64,000 nt of DNA from Comamonas flocculans (GTDB lineage Bacteria > Pseudomonadota > Gammaproteobacteria > Burkholderiales > Burkholderiaceae_C). The position numbers and the translations under genes were made by a program. The first letter of the stretch is position 1; every line of letters starts with the position of its first letter. The stretch covers positions 2,170,001-2,234,000 of the forward strand of contig NZ_CP042344.1 in assembly GCF_007954405.1 (NCBI RefSeq), in the 5' to 3' direction. Positions 18,579-28,051 of this stretch are shown piece after piece. Under the pieces are notes generated by a model. It did not search any database and had not been told where the DNA came from. It saw only the letters and a list, made by a program, of their open reading frames with translations.

Positions 18579-19159
18579 ACGCGCAAGAGCACAGCGAAGC
18601 CAGGGACGCCGCCACCGGCGTTGCCGGTCCCGCGAGCAGGCAGCGCCGGCATGGGCTGTTGCTGGGCGTGGGCCTGGCGGCGGCCGCTACGGGTGCGGGC
18701 CTGGCGTGGTGGCGCTTCAGTCCGCGCAACGAGGACGCGCAGGCGCTGGCGCAATTCTGGTCTTCCAGCTTCGAAAGCCCCCAGGGCGAGCCGCTGGCGA
18801 TGGCGGCATTCCGCGGGCGCCCGCTGCTGCTCAACTTCTGGGCCACCTGGTGTCCGCCCTGCGTGCAGGAGCTGCCGCGCCTGAACGCCTTCCACGCGGC
18901 GCACCAGGCCCAGGGTTGGCAGGTGCTGGGCCTGGCCATAGACCAGCTGGCCAGCGTGCGCAGCTTCCTGCAGCGCACGCCGCTCGGCTTTCCGCAGGCC
19001 TTGCCGGGAGCGGCGGGACTGGCGCTGGTGCGCGGTCTGGGCAACCCCGGCGGCGGTTTGCCCTTCTCCGTCTTATTCGCGCCGAGCGGCCAGATCGTCG
19101 AGCGTAAAATCGGCGAACTTTCAAGCGTCGACCTGCAGCAGTGGCGGGCTGCCCTCTGA
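18575..19159 (+). CDS. TlpA-type thiol-disulfide oxidoreductase
   Basis: This is a periplasmic membrane-anchored thioredoxin-like reductase, probably supplying reducing equivalents to cytochrome c maturation or other envelope thiols. The 194-residue product has a signal-anchor helix at about residues 27-46 and a thioredoxin fold with the WCPPC active site (Cys93, Cys96) in NFWATWCPPCVQELP. A cis-Pro-like GLPFSVLF lies in the C-terminal half. The start overlaps the previous stop. accB follows after 111 bp and may have its own promoter. Confidence 0.93.
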   Translation: MNAQEHSEARDAATGVAGPASRQRRHGLLLGVGLAAAATGAGLAWWRFSPRNEDAQALAQFWSSSFESPQGEPLAMAAFRGRPLLLNFWATWCPPCVQELPRLNAFHAAHQAQGWQVLGLAIDQLASVRSFLQRTPLGFPQALPGAAGLALVRGLGNPGGGLPFSVLFAPSGQIVERKIGELSSVDLQQWRAAL

Positions 19160-19210
19160 ATTCCGCCTTCGGTCGCGCCCTCCGGGCAAGCCAATAAGTT
19201 CCGCAAGAAT

Positions 19211-19240
19211 TTGTCTGTTGAATGCAGATTGCGGTAAATT
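19211..19240 (+). promoter_or_regulatory. Candidate promoter of accB
   Basis: TTGTCT (19211-19216) and TAAATT (19235-19240) each match four of six consensus bases with an 18-bp spacer, 31 bp before the accB ATG. The local sequence is AT-richer than its surroundings. Confidence 0.35.
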
Positions 19241-19270
19241 GCCGCTTGTTCGCATCATTTTGGAATATTC

Positions 19271-19735
19271 ATGGATTTGCGAAAACTCAAGACTCTGATC
19301 GATCTCGTATCCGAGTCGAACGTCTCCGAACTGGAAATCACCGAGGCCGAGGGCAAGGTGCGCATCGTCAAGAGCGGCGCGGGGGCGGCCGGCCAGATGG
19401 TGCCCATGGCGATGCAGGCGCCCGCTCCGGCGTCCGTGGTGCAGGTGCCGGCCCAGGCTGCGCCTGCGCCGGCCGCGGCCCCGGCCGAAGAGGCCATTGC
19501 CGGCAACGTGGTCAAGTCGCCTATGGTCGGGACCTTCTATCGCTCGTCCAGCCCGGGCGGCGCGGCCTTCGTGGACGTGGGCAGCCACGTCAAGGAGGGC
19601 GACGTGCTGTGCATCATCGAAGCCATGAAGATCCTCAACGAGATCGAGGCAGACCAGAGCGGCGTCATCACCCGCGTGCTCGCGGAAAACGGCCAGGCGG
19701 TCGAATACGGCCAGCCCCTGTTCGTCATCGAGTGA
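19271..19735 (+). CDS. accB: Biotin carboxyl carrier protein of acetyl-CoA carboxylase
   Basis: AccB carries the biotin that AccC carboxylates, for malonyl-CoA synthesis. The 154-residue product has the N-terminal LKTLIDLVSESNVSELEI segment, a flexible Pro/Ala-rich linker at about residues 45-75, and the biotinyl domain with EAMKI, where Lys120 is the biotin site. The more usual form is EAMKLMN; here it is EAMKILN. It lies upstream of accC, but the normally short accB-accC gap is expanded by a hairpin and a three-unit tandem array. Confidence 0.98.
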   Translation: MDLRKLKTLIDLVSESNVSELEITEAEGKVRIVKSGAGAAGQMVPMAMQAPAPASVVQVPAQAAPAPAAAPAEEAIAGNVVKSPMVGTFYRSSSPGGAAFVDVGSHVKEGDVLCIIEAMKILNEIEADQSGVITRVLAENGQAVEYGQPLFVIE

Positions 19736-19742
19736 TGTGTCT

Positions 19743-19769
19743 GGGCGCCGGGGTCGACCCCGGGCGCCC
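19743..19769 (+). other. Strong hairpin between accB and the accC leader array
   Basis: The near-perfect inverted repeat GGGCGCC-GGGGTCGACCCC-GGGCGCC starts 8 bp after the accB stop. It would form a very stable RNA hairpin. No T tract follows, so it looks more like an mRNA-stability, processing or attenuation structure than a terminator. Confidence 0.55.
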
Positions 19770-19792
19770 GATCAGCCAAGCACAAGGACGCC

Positions 19793-19909
19793 ATGTTCAA
19801 GAAAATTCTGGTCGCCAATCGCGGCGTTCTTGCCGCAGGCAAGGCGAAGCAAATCGCACTGGCGCGCGCCAGCGCGCGGGCGATGAGCCGCGAGAGCAGC
19901 CATGTTTAA
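19793..19909 (+). CDS. Leader ORF 1 of the accC array (38 codons)
   Basis: The ORF begins [11 protein letters not shown] like AccC and then runs into the unit-specific [20 protein letters not shown] and ends [13 protein letters not shown] lies a few bases before the ATG, the best ribosome-binding site in the array. The stop TAA at 19907-19909 lies inside the start of unit 2 and overlaps its ATG (19902). Whether the peptide is made is unknown. A role as a translated leader is inferred from the silent substitutions and the stop/start overlaps. Confidence 0.45.
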   Translation: MFKKILVANRGVLAAGKAKQIALARASARAMSRESSHV

Positions 19910-20018
19910 AAAGATTCTGGTCGCCAATCGCGGCGTTCTTGCCGCAGGCAAGGCGAAGCAAATCGCACTGGCGCGCGCCAGCGCGCGGGCGATGAGCCGC
20001 GAGAGCAGCCATGTTTAA
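19902..20018 (+). CDS. Leader ORF 2 of the accC array (38 codons)
   Basis: It has the same 38-residue product as leader ORF 1, encoded with different silent codons in the first lines (TTT AAA AAG). It starts inside the end of ORF 1 and stops inside the start of ORF 3, each time by an 8-nt overlap ATGTTTAA. Its ribosome-binding site would be the GAGAG about 6-10 nt upstream. Translation may depend on termination-reinitiation. Confidence 0.4.
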   Translation: MFKKILVANRGVLAAGKAKQIALARASARAMSRESSHV

Positions 20019-20127
20019 AAAGATTCTGGTCGCCAATCGCGGCGTTCTTGCCGCAGGCAAGGCGAAGCAAATCGCACTGGCGCGCGCCAGCGCGCGGGCG
20101 ATGAGCCGCGAGAGCAGCCATGTTTAA
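20011..20127 (+). CDS. Leader ORF 3 of the accC array (38 codons), overlapping the accC start
   Basis: It is identical to leader ORF 2. Its TAA stop (20125-20127) overlaps the accC ATG at 20120 by 8 nt, so a ribosome finishing this ORF ends exactly at the accC start. This would couple accC translation to passage through the leader chain. Confidence 0.4.
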   Translation: MFKKILVANRGVLAAGKAKQIALARASARAMSRESSHV

Positions 20128-21469
20128 AAAGATTCTGGTCGCCAATCGCGGCGAAATCGCCCTTCGCATCCAGCGCGCCTGCGCCGAGCTCGGCGTCAAG
20201 GCCGTGATGGTCTATTCCGAGGCCGACCGCGACGCCAAGTACGTCAAGCTCGCCGACGAGGCGGTGTGCATAGGCCCCGCGCCGTCTGCGCAGTCCTACC
20301 TCAACATGCCGGCGATCATCTCGGCCGCCGAGGTGACGGACGCCGAAGCCATCCACCCCGGCTATGGCTTCCTGTCGGAAAACGCCGACTTTGCCGAGCG
20401 CGTGGAGCAAAGCGGCTTCCAGTTCATCGGCCCGACGCCCGAGAACATCCGCATGATGGGCGACAAGGTCTCGGCCAAGAGGGCGATGATCAAGGCCGGC
20501 GTGCCCTGCGTCCCCGGCTCCGATGGCGAACTGCCCGACGACCCGGCGCAGTGGCGCAAGATCGCCAAGAGCATAGGCTACCCCGTCATCATCAAGGCCG
20601 CGGGCGGCGGTGGCGGGCGCGGCATGCGCGAGGTGCACACCGAGGCGGCGCTGATCAATGCGGTGCAGCTGACCAAGGCCGAGGCCGAGGCGGCTTTCGG
20701 CAACCCTGCGGTCTACATGGAAAAATTCCTGCAGAACCCGCGCCACATCGAGATCCAGATCCTCGCGGACAAGCACAAGAACGCGGTCTACCTGGCCGAG
20801 CGCGACTGCTCCATGCAGCGGCGCCACCAGAAGGTGGTGGAAGAGGCGCCGGCGCTGGGCATACCGCGCAAGCAGATCGAGAAGATCGGCGAGCGCTGCG
20901 TCAGCGCCTGCAAGAAGATCGGCTACCGCGGCGCGGGCACCTTCGAATTCCTGTACGAAAACGGCGAGTTCTACTTCATCGAGATGAACACCCGCGTGCA
21001 GGTCGAGCACCCGGTGACCGAATGGATCACCGGCGTGGACATCGTGCGCTGGCAGATCAAGGTGGCGGCGGGCGAGAAGCTCGATTTCGCGCAGAAACAC
21101 GTGCAGGTGCGGGGTCACGCCATCGAGTGCCGCATCAATGCCGAGGACCCCTACAAGTTCACCCCTTCGCCGGGGCGCATCACCAAGTGGCATGCGCCGG
21201 GCGGACCGGGCGTGCGGGTGGATTCGCACATCTACACCAACTACTACGTGCCGCCGAACTACGACTCCATGATCGGCAAGATCATCGTGCATGGCGACAC
21301 CCGCGAGCAGGCGCTGGCGCGCATGCGCACCGCGCTCAACGAAACCGTGGTCGAGGGCATTTCCTCCAACATCCCGCTGCACAGCGAACTCATGGTGGAT
21401 GCGCGCTTCGTCGCCGGCGGCACCAGCATCCACTATCTTGAAGAGTGGCTCGCGGCGCGCAAGCGCTGA
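20120..21469 (+). CDS. accC: Biotin carboxylase subunit of acetyl-CoA carboxylase
   Basis: AccC carboxylates the biotin on AccB with ATP and bicarbonate, the first half-reaction of fatty-acid synthesis. The 449-residue product has the full family length: N-terminal [20 protein letters not shown]-grasp loop [11 protein letters not shown] and the catalytic [14 protein letters not shown]. The ATG at 20120 is the only one of the four [11 protein letters not shown] starts that reads into the enzyme. prmA follows after 9 bp. Confidence 0.99.
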   Translation: MFKKILVANRGEIALRIQRACAELGVKAVMVYSEADRDAKYVKLADEAVCIGPAPSAQSYLNMPAIISAAEVTDAEAIHPGYGFLSENADFAERVEQSGFQFIGPTPENIRMMGDKVSAKRAMIKAGVPCVPGSDGELPDDPAQWRKIAKSIGYPVIIKAAGGGGGRGMREVHTEAALINAVQLTKAEAEAAFGNPAVYMEKFLQNPRHIEIQILADKHKNAVYLAERDCSMQRRHQKVVEEAPALGIPRKQIEKIGERCVSACKKIGYRGAGTFEFLYENGEFYFIEMNTRVQVEHPVTEWITGVDIVRWQIKVAAGEKLDFAQKHVQVRGHAIECRINAEDPYKFTPSPGRITKWHAPGGPGVRVDSHIYTNYYVPPNYDSMIGKIIVHGDTREQALARMRTALNETVVEGISSNIPLHSELMVDARFVAGGTSIHYLEEWLAARKR

Positions 21470-21478
21470 CGACGCGCG

Positions 21479-22372
21479 ATGGGCCTGTTCGAGTTGCGCC
21501 TGCTCTGCCCCGAGGCGGGGGTCGAGCCGATGAGCGAGGCGCTCGATGCGCTGGACGCGCTCAGCGTCTCGGTTGAAGATGCCGATGCACTGACCGAGCA
21601 CGAACGCCCGCTGTTCGGCGAGCCTGGCATGCCTGCACCCCAGCAGGGCTGGCAGCGCAGCCGGGTGAGCGCGCTGTTCGCCAGCCACGAGGCGGCGGAC
21701 GAGGCCGCCGCGCTGCTGCTGCTGCAGGATTTCTTCGCGGACTGCACGCTGATCGGCGTGGCGCCCGTCGCCGAGCAGGACTGGGTAGGCCTCACGCAAG
21801 CCCAGTTTGCGCCGGTGCAGATCACGCCCGAATTCTGGATCGTCCCCACCTGGCACGAGCCGCCTGCGCAGGCGCGGCTTGCCATACGGCTGGACCCGGG
21901 CATGGCCTTCGGCACCGGCACGCATCCGACCACGCGCATGTGCCTGCGCTGGCTTGCCGCGCACGCCGAACATGTGGGCGCGCACCGCGTGCTCGATTAC
22001 GGCTGCGGCTCCGGCATCCTGGCCATGGGGGCGGCCCGCTTCGGCGCGCGCGAGATCGATGCGGTGGACATTGACGAGGCGGCGGTGCAGGCCACGCGCG
22101 CCAACGCCCGGGCCAATGCCCTGCAGCTCAACGCCGGCACGCCGGAGCTCGCCCAGGGTGTCTACGGTACCGTGCTCGCCAACATCCTGGCAACGCCGCT
22201 GAAGGTGCTGGCGCCACTGCTGTGCGCGCATGTGGCCGACGGAGGCCGGCTGGTGCTTGCCGGCATCCTCGAGCGCCAGGCCGACGAGCTGCGTCAGGCC
22301 TATGCCCCCTGGCTGGCACTGGAAGTGGCAGACCACGAGGACGGCTGGATACTGATGAGCGCGAGCCGCTGA
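21479..22372 (+). CDS. prmA: Ribosomal protein L11 methyltransferase
   Basis: PrmA trimethylates several amino groups of L11. The 297-residue product has the N-terminal substrate-recognition domain, the PrmA signature GMAFGTGTHPTTRMCLRWL and the SAM-binding motif VLDYGCGSGILAMGA, followed by VLANILATPL. The gene is 9 bp behind accC, the usual order in this group, and is followed by the zinc-ribbon/DUF3426 gene. Confidence 0.97.
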   Translation: MGLFELRLLCPEAGVEPMSEALDALDALSVSVEDADALTEHERPLFGEPGMPAPQQGWQRSRVSALFASHEAADEAAALLLLQDFFADCTLIGVAPVAEQDWVGLTQAQFAPVQITPEFWIVPTWHEPPAQARLAIRLDPGMAFGTGTHPTTRMCLRWLAAHAEHVGAHRVLDYGCGSGILAMGAARFGAREIDAVDIDEAAVQATRANARANALQLNAGTPELAQGVYGTVLANILATPLKVLAPLLCAHVADGGRLVLAGILERQADELRQAYAPWLALEVADHEDGWILMSASR

Positions 22373-22417
22373 AGCGCGGGCGCGCTGGCTGCAGGCGTTT
22401 TCTACAATCGCTGCCCG

Positions 22418-23944
<1,527 letters not shown>

Positions 23945-23967
23945 TTTCTTCGGACTACGGACCTGAC

Positions 23968-24864
23968 ATGGCTGCACTGATTTGCGGATCGCTGGCATTT
24001 GACACCATCATGGGATTCGAGGGGCGTTTTGCCGACCAGATCCTGCCGCAGCAGTTGCATATCCTGAACGTGTCCTTTCTGGTGCCGGGCCTGCGCCGCG
24101 ACTTTGGCGGTTGCGCCGGCAACATCGCGTATGCGCTCAAGCTGCTCGGCGGCGATCCGCGCCCCATGGCTACGCTGGGCAGCGATGGCGAGGCCTATCT
24201 CGAGCGACTGCGCACGCTGGGCATACGCACCGACGCGGTGCAACTGCTCAGCGAGGTCTACACCGCGCAGGCCATGATCATGACCGACCGCGACAACAAC
24301 CAGATCACCGCCTTCCATCCCGGTGCGATGGCGCTTGCGCACCGCAACCGCGTGGTGGCCGAGGATGGCGTGCGCGTGGGCATCATCGCGCCGGACGGAC
24401 GCGAAGCCATGCTCGAACATGCCGAGCAGATGGCGGCCGCCGGCATCCCCTTCGTGTTCGATCCGGGCCAGGGCCTGCCCATGTTCGATGGCGATGCCTT
24501 GCGCCGCTTCGTGGGCCTGGCGAGCTGGGTCGCGGTCAACGACTATGAGGGTCAGATGCTGTGCGAGCGCACCGGCTGGAGCAAGGCGCAGATTTCGCGT
24601 CAGGTGCGCGGCCTCTTCGTCACGCTGGGCGCCCAGGGCTGCGAGGTCTGGGAGCAGGGGCAGAGCCAGGCCCTTGCTGCTGCAAAGCCGCGCGAGGTGC
24701 GCGACCCCACGGGCTGCGGCGACGCCTGGCGGGGCGCGCTGCTCTATGGTCTGGAGCGCGGCTGGCCTCTTGCACGCTGCGCTGAACTGGGCAATCGCCT
24801 GGGCGCGCTCAAGGTGGCGCACGAAGGGCCGCAGAACTACACCCTCGATTTTTCCGTCGCCTGA
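23968..24864 (+). CDS. PfkB family carbohydrate/nucleoside kinase
   Basis: This is a ribokinase-fold kinase, probably acting on a sugar or nucleoside (adenosine-kinase-like). The 298-residue product begins AALICGSLAFDTIMGFEG, has the family signature DFGGCAGNIAYALKLLGG near residue 45 and the C-terminal catalytic motif DPTGCGDAWRGALLYGLE, where GCGDAW replaces the common GAGDAF. The catalytic Asp and the anion-hole glycines are kept. The substrate is not evident. The ATG at 23968 is 23 bp after the previous stop. It converges on the histone-like gene with a terminator between. Confidence 0.9.
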   Translation: MAALICGSLAFDTIMGFEGRFADQILPQQLHILNVSFLVPGLRRDFGGCAGNIAYALKLLGGDPRPMATLGSDGEAYLERLRTLGIRTDAVQLLSEVYTAQAMIMTDRDNNQITAFHPGAMALAHRNRVVAEDGVRVGIIAPDGREAMLEHAEQMAAAGIPFVFDPGQGLPMFDGDALRRFVGLASWVAVNDYEGQMLCERTGWSKAQISRQVRGLFVTLGAQGCEVWEQGQSQALAAAKPREVRDPTGCGDAWRGALLYGLERGWPLARCAELGNRLGALKVAHEGPQNYTLDFSVA

Positions 24865-24930
24865 GTTGCGCTGCGGGCCCGCCGCCGGCGGGCGGCAGCA
24901 GCGCAGCCGTGCGACGCGGGGCGCAATGAC

Positions 24931-24962
24931 AAAACCCTCCGGGCCATCAAGGCCGCGGAGGG
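24931..24962 (-). terminator. Terminator of the histone-like gene
   Basis: Read on the minus strand, CCCTCCG ... GGCC ... GGCC ... CGGAGGG folds into a nested stem followed by TTTT. It lies 21 bp beyond the end of the histone-like gene. Confidence 0.75.
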
Positions 24963-24982
24963 TCGGGCAGGTGCCAAAAGGC

Positions 24983-25525
24983 TCAGGGCTTGCTCTGGGT
25001 CGGGAAGGGCCAGGCGGCTTGCGGGTTCAGCGTGGTCTTGGCCGGCGCCGTCTTCTTGGCGGGGGCGGCCTTTTTTGCGCTCGCCTTCCTGGCCGGTGCC
25101 GCTGCCTTCTTTGCAGGCGCCGCCTTCTTGGCCGGTGCTGCGGCCTTCTTCGCTGGCGCTGCGGCCTTCTTGGCCGGGGCCGCCTTCTTCACTGCCGCCT
25201 TTTTTGCGGGTGCGGCCTTTTTCGCCGGAGCGGCTTTTTTCACCGCCGCCTTCTTGGCCGGTGCCGCAGCTTTCTTGGCGGGCGCGGCCTTCTTGGCCGG
25301 CGCTGCGGCCTTCTTCACGGGAGCCTTCTTGGTCGGCGCCGCCTTCTTCACCGCCGCCTTCTTGGCGGGCGTTGCCGCCTTCTTTGCCGGCGCGGCCTTC
25401 TTGGCGGGCACGGCCGCCGCCTTCTTCACGGCGGCTTTTTTGGCCGGCGCTGCTGCCTTCTTTGCAGGGGCAGCCTTCTTCGCTGGTGCCGCCTTCTTCG
25501 CGGCGGGCTTCTTCGCAGTTGCCAT
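24983..25525 (-). CDS. Histone H1-like Lys/Ala/Pro-rich DNA-binding protein
   Basis: This is a nucleoid-associated protein of the eukaryotic-H1-tail type found in Burkholderiales and Bordetella. The 180-residue product is almost wholly built of PAKKA and KKAAVKKA repeats with no globular domain; only the last 20 residues (NPQAAWPFPTQSKP) differ. It is predicted to bind DNA through its high positive charge and to be disordered. Two ATGs are adjacent: the one at 25525 has AAGGAG 6 nt upstream, the one at 25528 only 3 nt, so the second is preferred. Repeat copy number often varies between strains in this family. Confidence 0.88.
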   Translation of the reverse strand: MATAKKPAAKKAAPAKKAAPAKKAAAPAKKAAVKKAAAVPAKKAAPAKKAATPAKKAAVKKAAPTKKAPVKKAAAPAKKAAPAKKAAAPAKKAAVKKAAPAKKAAPAKKAAVKKAAPAKKAAAPAKKAAAPAKKAAPAKKAAAPARKASAKKAAPAKKTAPAKTTLNPQAAWPFPTQSKP

Positions 25526-25968
25526 CATGTTCTCCTTGAGTCGATTAGCAAAGAGCACTGCCTGCTTGCATGGCGCATGCAGCGATCCATGGCCACCGGG
25601 CGGGGTGCCTGGGGTCACGAATATGGAAACGCCCCGCACCTGTCGCATGGCCTTGCATGGCAGGGGTCGGGGGCGCCGTGAAATGCGTGGTGGATGGGTG
25701 GCGCAAAACCATGGCGGGGTGATTCAACGCCCTGACGCGTGGAGGCCGGCGTTGGGTTGGAGAGCCATGCGATCAGCACGGGCTTGCAGTGGCATGTCTA
25801 TCGTGGTGCAGCTGTCCATCACGCACGGATTATGAAAGCAGTGCTTCAGAATGAAAAGCACACCAGGCTTGCCAGGCGGTGTTCTGTTGCTTGCATGCAG
25901 CGCTTGCGCGGGCCATCACGCCGCGCGCATGCCATGCACCGGTTCATGCTGCGGTGCGAGCCCGTGCT
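25526..25968. other. 443-bp intergenic region, no gene seen
   Basis: The region upstream of the histone-like gene holds its ribosome-binding site and presumably its promoter. No convincing gene, RNA or repeat was recognised. An open frame at 25851 with a lipoprotein-like start runs antisense through ampD and was rejected. Confidence 0.6.
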
Positions 25969-26559
25969 TCAGCGGCGCACGGTGGGCGCCAGCAGGATGC
26001 CGCTGCCCGCGCAGTGGCGCGACAGCAGCTCCCAGTCGAAGCCCGATCCGGGGTCGTTCTTGCGTGCGGGCGCGATGTGCTCGTGGCCCGCGACGTAGCG
26101 CACCGGATAGCGTGTGCGCAGGGCATCGAACAGGCACAGCAGCGTCGCGTACTGCGCGGGCTCGAAGCATTCGCCCTCCAGTCCTTCGAGCTCCACGCCG
26201 ACCGCGTCGTCGTTGCAGCGCCCGCGCAAGCGCCAGTGCGAGGCGCCCGCATGCCAGGCGCGCTGGTCCGCATCGACGAACTGCCAAAGCACGCCCTTGC
26301 GCGTGATGAAGAAGTGGCTGGATACGCGCAGACCCCGGATCTGCGCGTAATAGGGATGGGCATCCCAGTCCAGCTGGTTGAGGAACAGCGCGGCTGTCGC
26401 CCCAGTGCCGTAGGCGCCCGGTGGCAGGCTGATGGAGTGCAGCACGATCAGATCGACGCAGGCGTTCTGCGGGCGTGCGTCGAAATTCGGCGAAGGGCGG
26501 GTGCGCGCGCAGGCCAGCCAGCCGCCGCGCCAGACGCCGGGCTCAGGACTGCGCGCCAT
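25969..26559 (-). CDS. ampD: 1,6-anhydro-MurNAc-L-alanine amidase AmpD
   Basis: AmpD removes the peptide from anhydromuropeptides in the cytoplasm. The 196-residue product has no signal peptide and carries the zinc ligands His41 (VLHSISLP), His159 (GHEHIAP) and Asp169 (KNDPG), with the [12 protein letters not shown] motif. Its start overlaps the end of pilR by 17 bp, so it is probably cotranscribed with the pilS-pilR operon. By removing inducer muropeptides it would keep an AmpR-type beta-lactamase switch off if one exists in this genome. AnmK and Mpl of the same recycling route are also in this window. Confidence 0.97.
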   Translation of the reverse strand: MARSPEPGVWRGGWLACARTRPSPNFDARPQNACVDLIVLHSISLPPGAYGTGATAALFLNQLDWDAHPYYAQIRGLRVSSHFFITRKGVLWQFVDADQRAWHAGASHWRLRGRCNDDAVGVELEGLEGECFEPAQYATLLCLFDALRTRYPVRYVAGHEHIAPARKNDPGSGFDWELLSRHCAGSGILLAPTVRR

Positions 26560-28027
26560 GGTGCACGTCGGCCTCGGGCGCGTGCGGCAGGCCCAGGCGC
26601 CGCAGCCGCACCGTCCATTGGCGCGCGCTCAGGCCCAGCTTGGCCGCTGCTGCGCCGTGGTCGCCGGCGCATTCGTCCAGGGTGTGGCGAAGCAGGGCGG
26701 CTTCGCGCGCATCGAGCCAGGCGAGCAACGAGCCGCCGCTGCGCGCCGCTGCGCCGTCCTGATCATGCTGCGCCGGTGCCGCTGCGGCAGTGTTGCGGAG
26801 GGCCGACTCGGGCGCATCGCCGGACGGCAGGTATGGGGGTATCTGCAGGCCGGTGCCGTCGCTCAGTGCGAGCGCGCGGTGCAGCAGGTTCTCGAGCTCG
26901 CGCACGTTGCCGCTGAGCGGGTACTGCGCCAGCCGCGCGAGCATCGCCTCGTCCAGCGTCGGTGTGGCTACGCCCGACTCCTGTGCCAGGCGCTCGAGCA
27001 GCGTGGCGCACAGCACCGGCAGGTCCTCCAGACGTTCGCGCAAGGGGGCGGTGGCCAGCTCGATGACGTTGAGCCGGTAGTACAGGTCCTGGCGAAAGCG
27101 TCCGCTGTGTACGTCGGCCGCCAGGTCGCGATGGGTGGCGCTGACGATGCGCACGTCCACGGTTTCCTCCTGCGTGGCGCCGAGCGGGCGGATGGTGCGT
27201 TCCTGTACCGCACGCAGCAGCTTGGGTTGCATGGACAGCGGCAGCTCGCCGATCTCGTCGAGAAACAGCGTGCCGCCGCTGGCCGCCTGGAAATAGCCCA
27301 CGCGGTCCTGCGTTGCGCCGGTGTAGGAACCTTTGCGCGCGCCGAAGAATTCGGCCTCGAGCAGCGCTTCGGGGATGGCGCCGCAGTTGACCGCCACCAG
27401 CGGGCCGGCCGCGCGCGGGCTGCAGGCGTGCAGCGCGCGCGCCACCAGTTCCTTGCCGGTGCCCGATTCGCCGCGCACCAGCACCGGCGCCATGCTGCGC
27501 GCCACCTTGGCGATGTCCGTGCGCAGCCGGCGCATGGCCTGTGACACCCCGACCAGCCGCGCCAGCGCCGCGGGCCGCACCTCGGCCTCCGCGTCGGTCC
27601 GGGGCTTTTGCCTTGCCGCAGCGAGCATGGCCGTGCCCGGCGCCTGCCGCGCGGCGGAGGCGACGACACTACGCACCTGCTTGAGGTCGACCGGCTTGGT
27701 CAGATAGTCGAAGGCGCCGGCGCGCAACGCCTCGACCGCGTTTTCCGCCGAGCCGTAGGCGGTCATGACGATGCAGCGTTCGCCGCGCCGCTGGGCGTGC
27801 ATCTCGTGCAGCAGCTCCATGCCCAGGCCGTCGGGCAAGCGCATGTCGGTGATCACCACGTCAAAGCTCTGGCGCGCCAGCTCGGCCCGTGCCTGTTCCA
27901 GGCTGGCCGCCGTCTGCACGCGGTAGCCTTCACGCAGCAGGGTTAGCTCGCACAGCGTGCGCAGGTCAGGCTCGTCGTCGATCACGAGCACCTGGGAGGG
28001 GGCGTTGCCGGTCATGGTCGCGTTCAT
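26543..28027 (-). CDS. pilR: Sigma-54-dependent response regulator PilR
   Basis: PilR activates type IV pilin transcription when phosphorylated by PilS. The 494-residue product has a receiver domain with phospho-acceptor Asp61 ([10 protein letters not shown]), an AAA+ domain with Walker A GESGTGKE (186-193), the sigma-54 contact loop as GSYTGA (233-238) in place of the usual [19 protein letters not shown] and the R-finger region, and a C-terminal Fis-type helix-turn-helix ([17 protein letters not shown]). It lies downstream of pilS and overlaps ampD. The pilin gene is not in the window. Confidence 0.95.
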   Translation of the reverse strand: MNATMTGNAPSQVLVIDDEPDLRTLCELTLLREGYRVQTAASLEQARAELARQSFDVVITDMRLPDGLGMELLHEMHAQRRGERCIVMTAYGSAENAVEALRAGAFDYLTKPVDLKQVRSVVASAARQAPGTAMLAAARQKPRTDAEAEVRPAALARLVGVSQAMRRLRTDIAKVARSMAPVLVRGESGTGKELVARALHACSPRAAGPLVAVNCGAIPEALLEAEFFGARKGSYTGATQDRVGYFQAASGGTLFLDEIGELPLSMQPKLLRAVQERTIRPLGATQEETVDVRIVSATHRDLAADVHSGRFRQDLYYRLNVIELATAPLRERLEDLPVLCATLLERLAQESGVATPTLDEAMLARLAQYPLSGNVRELENLLHRALALSDGTGLQIPPYLPSGDAPESALRNTAAAAPAQHDQDGAAARSGGSLLAWLDAREAALLRHTLDECAGDHGAAAAKLGLSARQWTVRLRRLGLPHAPEADVHHGAQS

Positions 28028-28051
28028 TGTTGCAGAGAGCCCGCGGCGGGT

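Larger units (their letters stand above)
19793..20119 (+). repeat. Three 109-bp tandem units made from the accC start
   Basis: Units start at 19793, 19902 and 20011, with accC itself at 20120; the period is exactly 109 bp. Each unit begins with the first 34 bp of accC and continues with a 75-bp segment not found in accC. Units 2 and 3 are identical. Unit 1 differs from them only at three bases, all silent (TTC/TTT, AAG/AAA, AAA/AAG). Each unit carries a CTTGCC-GCA-GGCAAG hairpin and the perfect palindrome CTGGCGCGCGCCAG. Confidence 0.95.

Noticed and set aside
19793..20119. CRISPR-like array of repeats and spacers
   Set aside because: The 'spacers' are identical to each other, the period is 109 bp and the repeats are the accC start; no cas gene is near.
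25851..26306. Plus-strand frame starting MKSTPGLPGGVLLLACSACAG that looks like a lipoprotein
   Set aside because: Most of it runs antisense through ampD and the sequence becomes random after about 30 residues.
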